This document shows, in pieces, positions 63,668 to 64,000 of a DNA stretch of 64,000 nt. The stretch is from positions 1 to 64,000 of the forward strand of contig JBHLNL010000001.1 of assembly GCA_048941605.1 (NCBI GenBank), in the 5' to 3' direction. Position numbers and translations under genes: made by a program. How positions within the stretch are numbered: position 1 is the stretch's first letter; each line of letters starts with the position of its first letter. The notes under the pieces were generated by a model. That model was not told where the DNA came from. It saw nothing but the letters and a program-made list of their open reading frames with translations, and searched no databases. The stretch is from Loki-b32 sp048941605 (GTDB taxonomy: Archaea; Asgardarchaeota; Lokiarchaeia; Sigyniarchaeales; SOKP01).

Positions 63668-63904
63668 CATTCAAAATTTATGAACTTAACCTAAAATAAT
63701 TAATAAAAAAAAATTAAACATAATCGACCTCAAATGGAGTTTTAGGGAGAACTTTAGCCCCTTTATTGGTAATGAGTGTTGGTGATTCAAGTCTAAGCCC
63801 CCCTAATCCAGGGCGATTAAATACTATTGCTGCAATCTCAACCATGTTTTCTTCAAAAATCATTGAGCCCCATTCTTTTTGAGGAACTACAACTGGCCAT
63901 GATT
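63668..63904. repeat. Direct repeat, right copy (about 237 bp)
   Basis: Matches 61293-61530. It starts with a remnant of the aminotransferase end and continues through the intact M24 peptidase 3' end. Confidence 0.85.
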
Positions 63905-64000
63905 CATTTCCAATGCAACCTATTCCATGACCTATTCCAAAGAATAAATCATTTTCATATCCTGACTTTTCGGCTACTTTTCGTACTTGTTTATAACATT
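63714..64000 (-). CDS. M24-family metallopeptidase (Xaa-Pro aminopeptidase-like), 3' part
   Basis: Incomplete: 95 C-terminal residues within the window. FGIGHGIGCIGNES carries the metal-binding HGIG motif, followed by FEENMVEIAAIVFN, GLGGLRLESPTLITNKGAKVLP and the stop at 63716-63714. M24 peptidases are binuclear metal enzymes cleaving N-terminal residues, Xaa-Pro bonds or creatine-like amides. The gene has no stop in the visible part. Confidence 0.88.
   Translation of the reverse strand, partial: CYKQVRKVAEKSGYENDLFFGIGHGIGCIGNESWPVVVPQKEWGSMIFEENMVEIAAIVFNRPGLGGLRLESPTLITNKGAKVLPKTPFEVDYV

Noticed and set aside
61293..63904. Insertion sequence or composite transposon
   Set aside because: Direct repeats flank the kinase pair, but they contain host gene ends and no transposase or terminal inverted repeat is seen.

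Overview
The window looks like a chromosomal piece of an Asgard archaeon, most likely Lokiarchaeia-like. The DNA is very AT-rich and the information-processing genes are archaeal: Spt5, aIF1A, aIF2-gamma, TFS and a tetraether lipid synthase. Alongside them are features known from Asgard genomes: five Ras/Rab-like small GTPases, ribosomal protein eL22, longin/roadblock-type proteins, a V4R (TRAPP/Bet3-fold) protein, a gingipain-like surface protease and many small Cys-rich zinc proteins. Lineage is inferred from gene content; there is no 16S gene here.

Layout. 0-2 kb: two convergent acyl-CoA dehydrogenase paralogues, one cut by the window edge and one holding a 10-N scaffold gap. 2-10 kb: a longin/roadblock-like protein, Spt5, aIF1A, cupins, Fe-type alcohol dehydrogenase, two GTPases with a PIN-domain gene between them, a VOC protein, and an isolated, expanded 5S rRNA gene with its own TATA/BRE. 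10-24 kb: a secreted C25 protease, an aIF2-gamma with an N-terminal helix-hairpin-helix fusion, a second surface protein, a DHH phosphoesterase, TFS, a CitG-like protein, eL22, then form III RuBisCO convergent with ribose-1,5-bisphosphate isomerase (the archaeal AMP/nucleoside salvage route). 24-30 kb: UvrC, a hexose-phosphate mutase with a ROK sugar kinase, a radical SAM protein and an alpha/beta hydrolase. 30-40.5 kb: one long minus-strand cluster headed by a PadR-like regulator, with two ABC-2 systems, a surface protein and a heterodimeric ABC exporter. 40.6-49.4 kb: DUF362 protein, helical proteins including a 35-residue tandem-repeat coiled coil, small zinc and membrane proteins, a GC-rich structured RNA candidate, tetraether lipid synthase and an SRPBCC protein. 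49.4-57 kb: CysRS, IleRS with a structured upstream region, and an overlapping MoxR ATPase plus TraB-like protein pair. 57.2-60.1 kb: three Rab-like GTPases interleaved with a DUF296 protein and a V4R protein. 60.1-64 kb: an aminotransferase, then a response regulator/histidine kinase pair lying between about 238-bp direct repeats, the left copy being a decayed end of the M24 peptidase gene whose intact copy runs off the right edge.

Two recurring themes are worth attention. First, several genes (cupin at 4.8 kb, RuBisCO, the alpha/beta hydrolase, the second ABC exporter subunit, perhaps IleRS) have coding sequence that continues upstream of any ATG/GTG/TTG to an ATT or CTG codon, usually placed just after a GGTG(A)-type ribosome binding site. 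Second, non-coding structure is richer than the gene list suggests: the 212-nt 5S gene, a 118-nt RNA candidate at 46.5 kb and mutually exclusive hairpins upstream of ileS.
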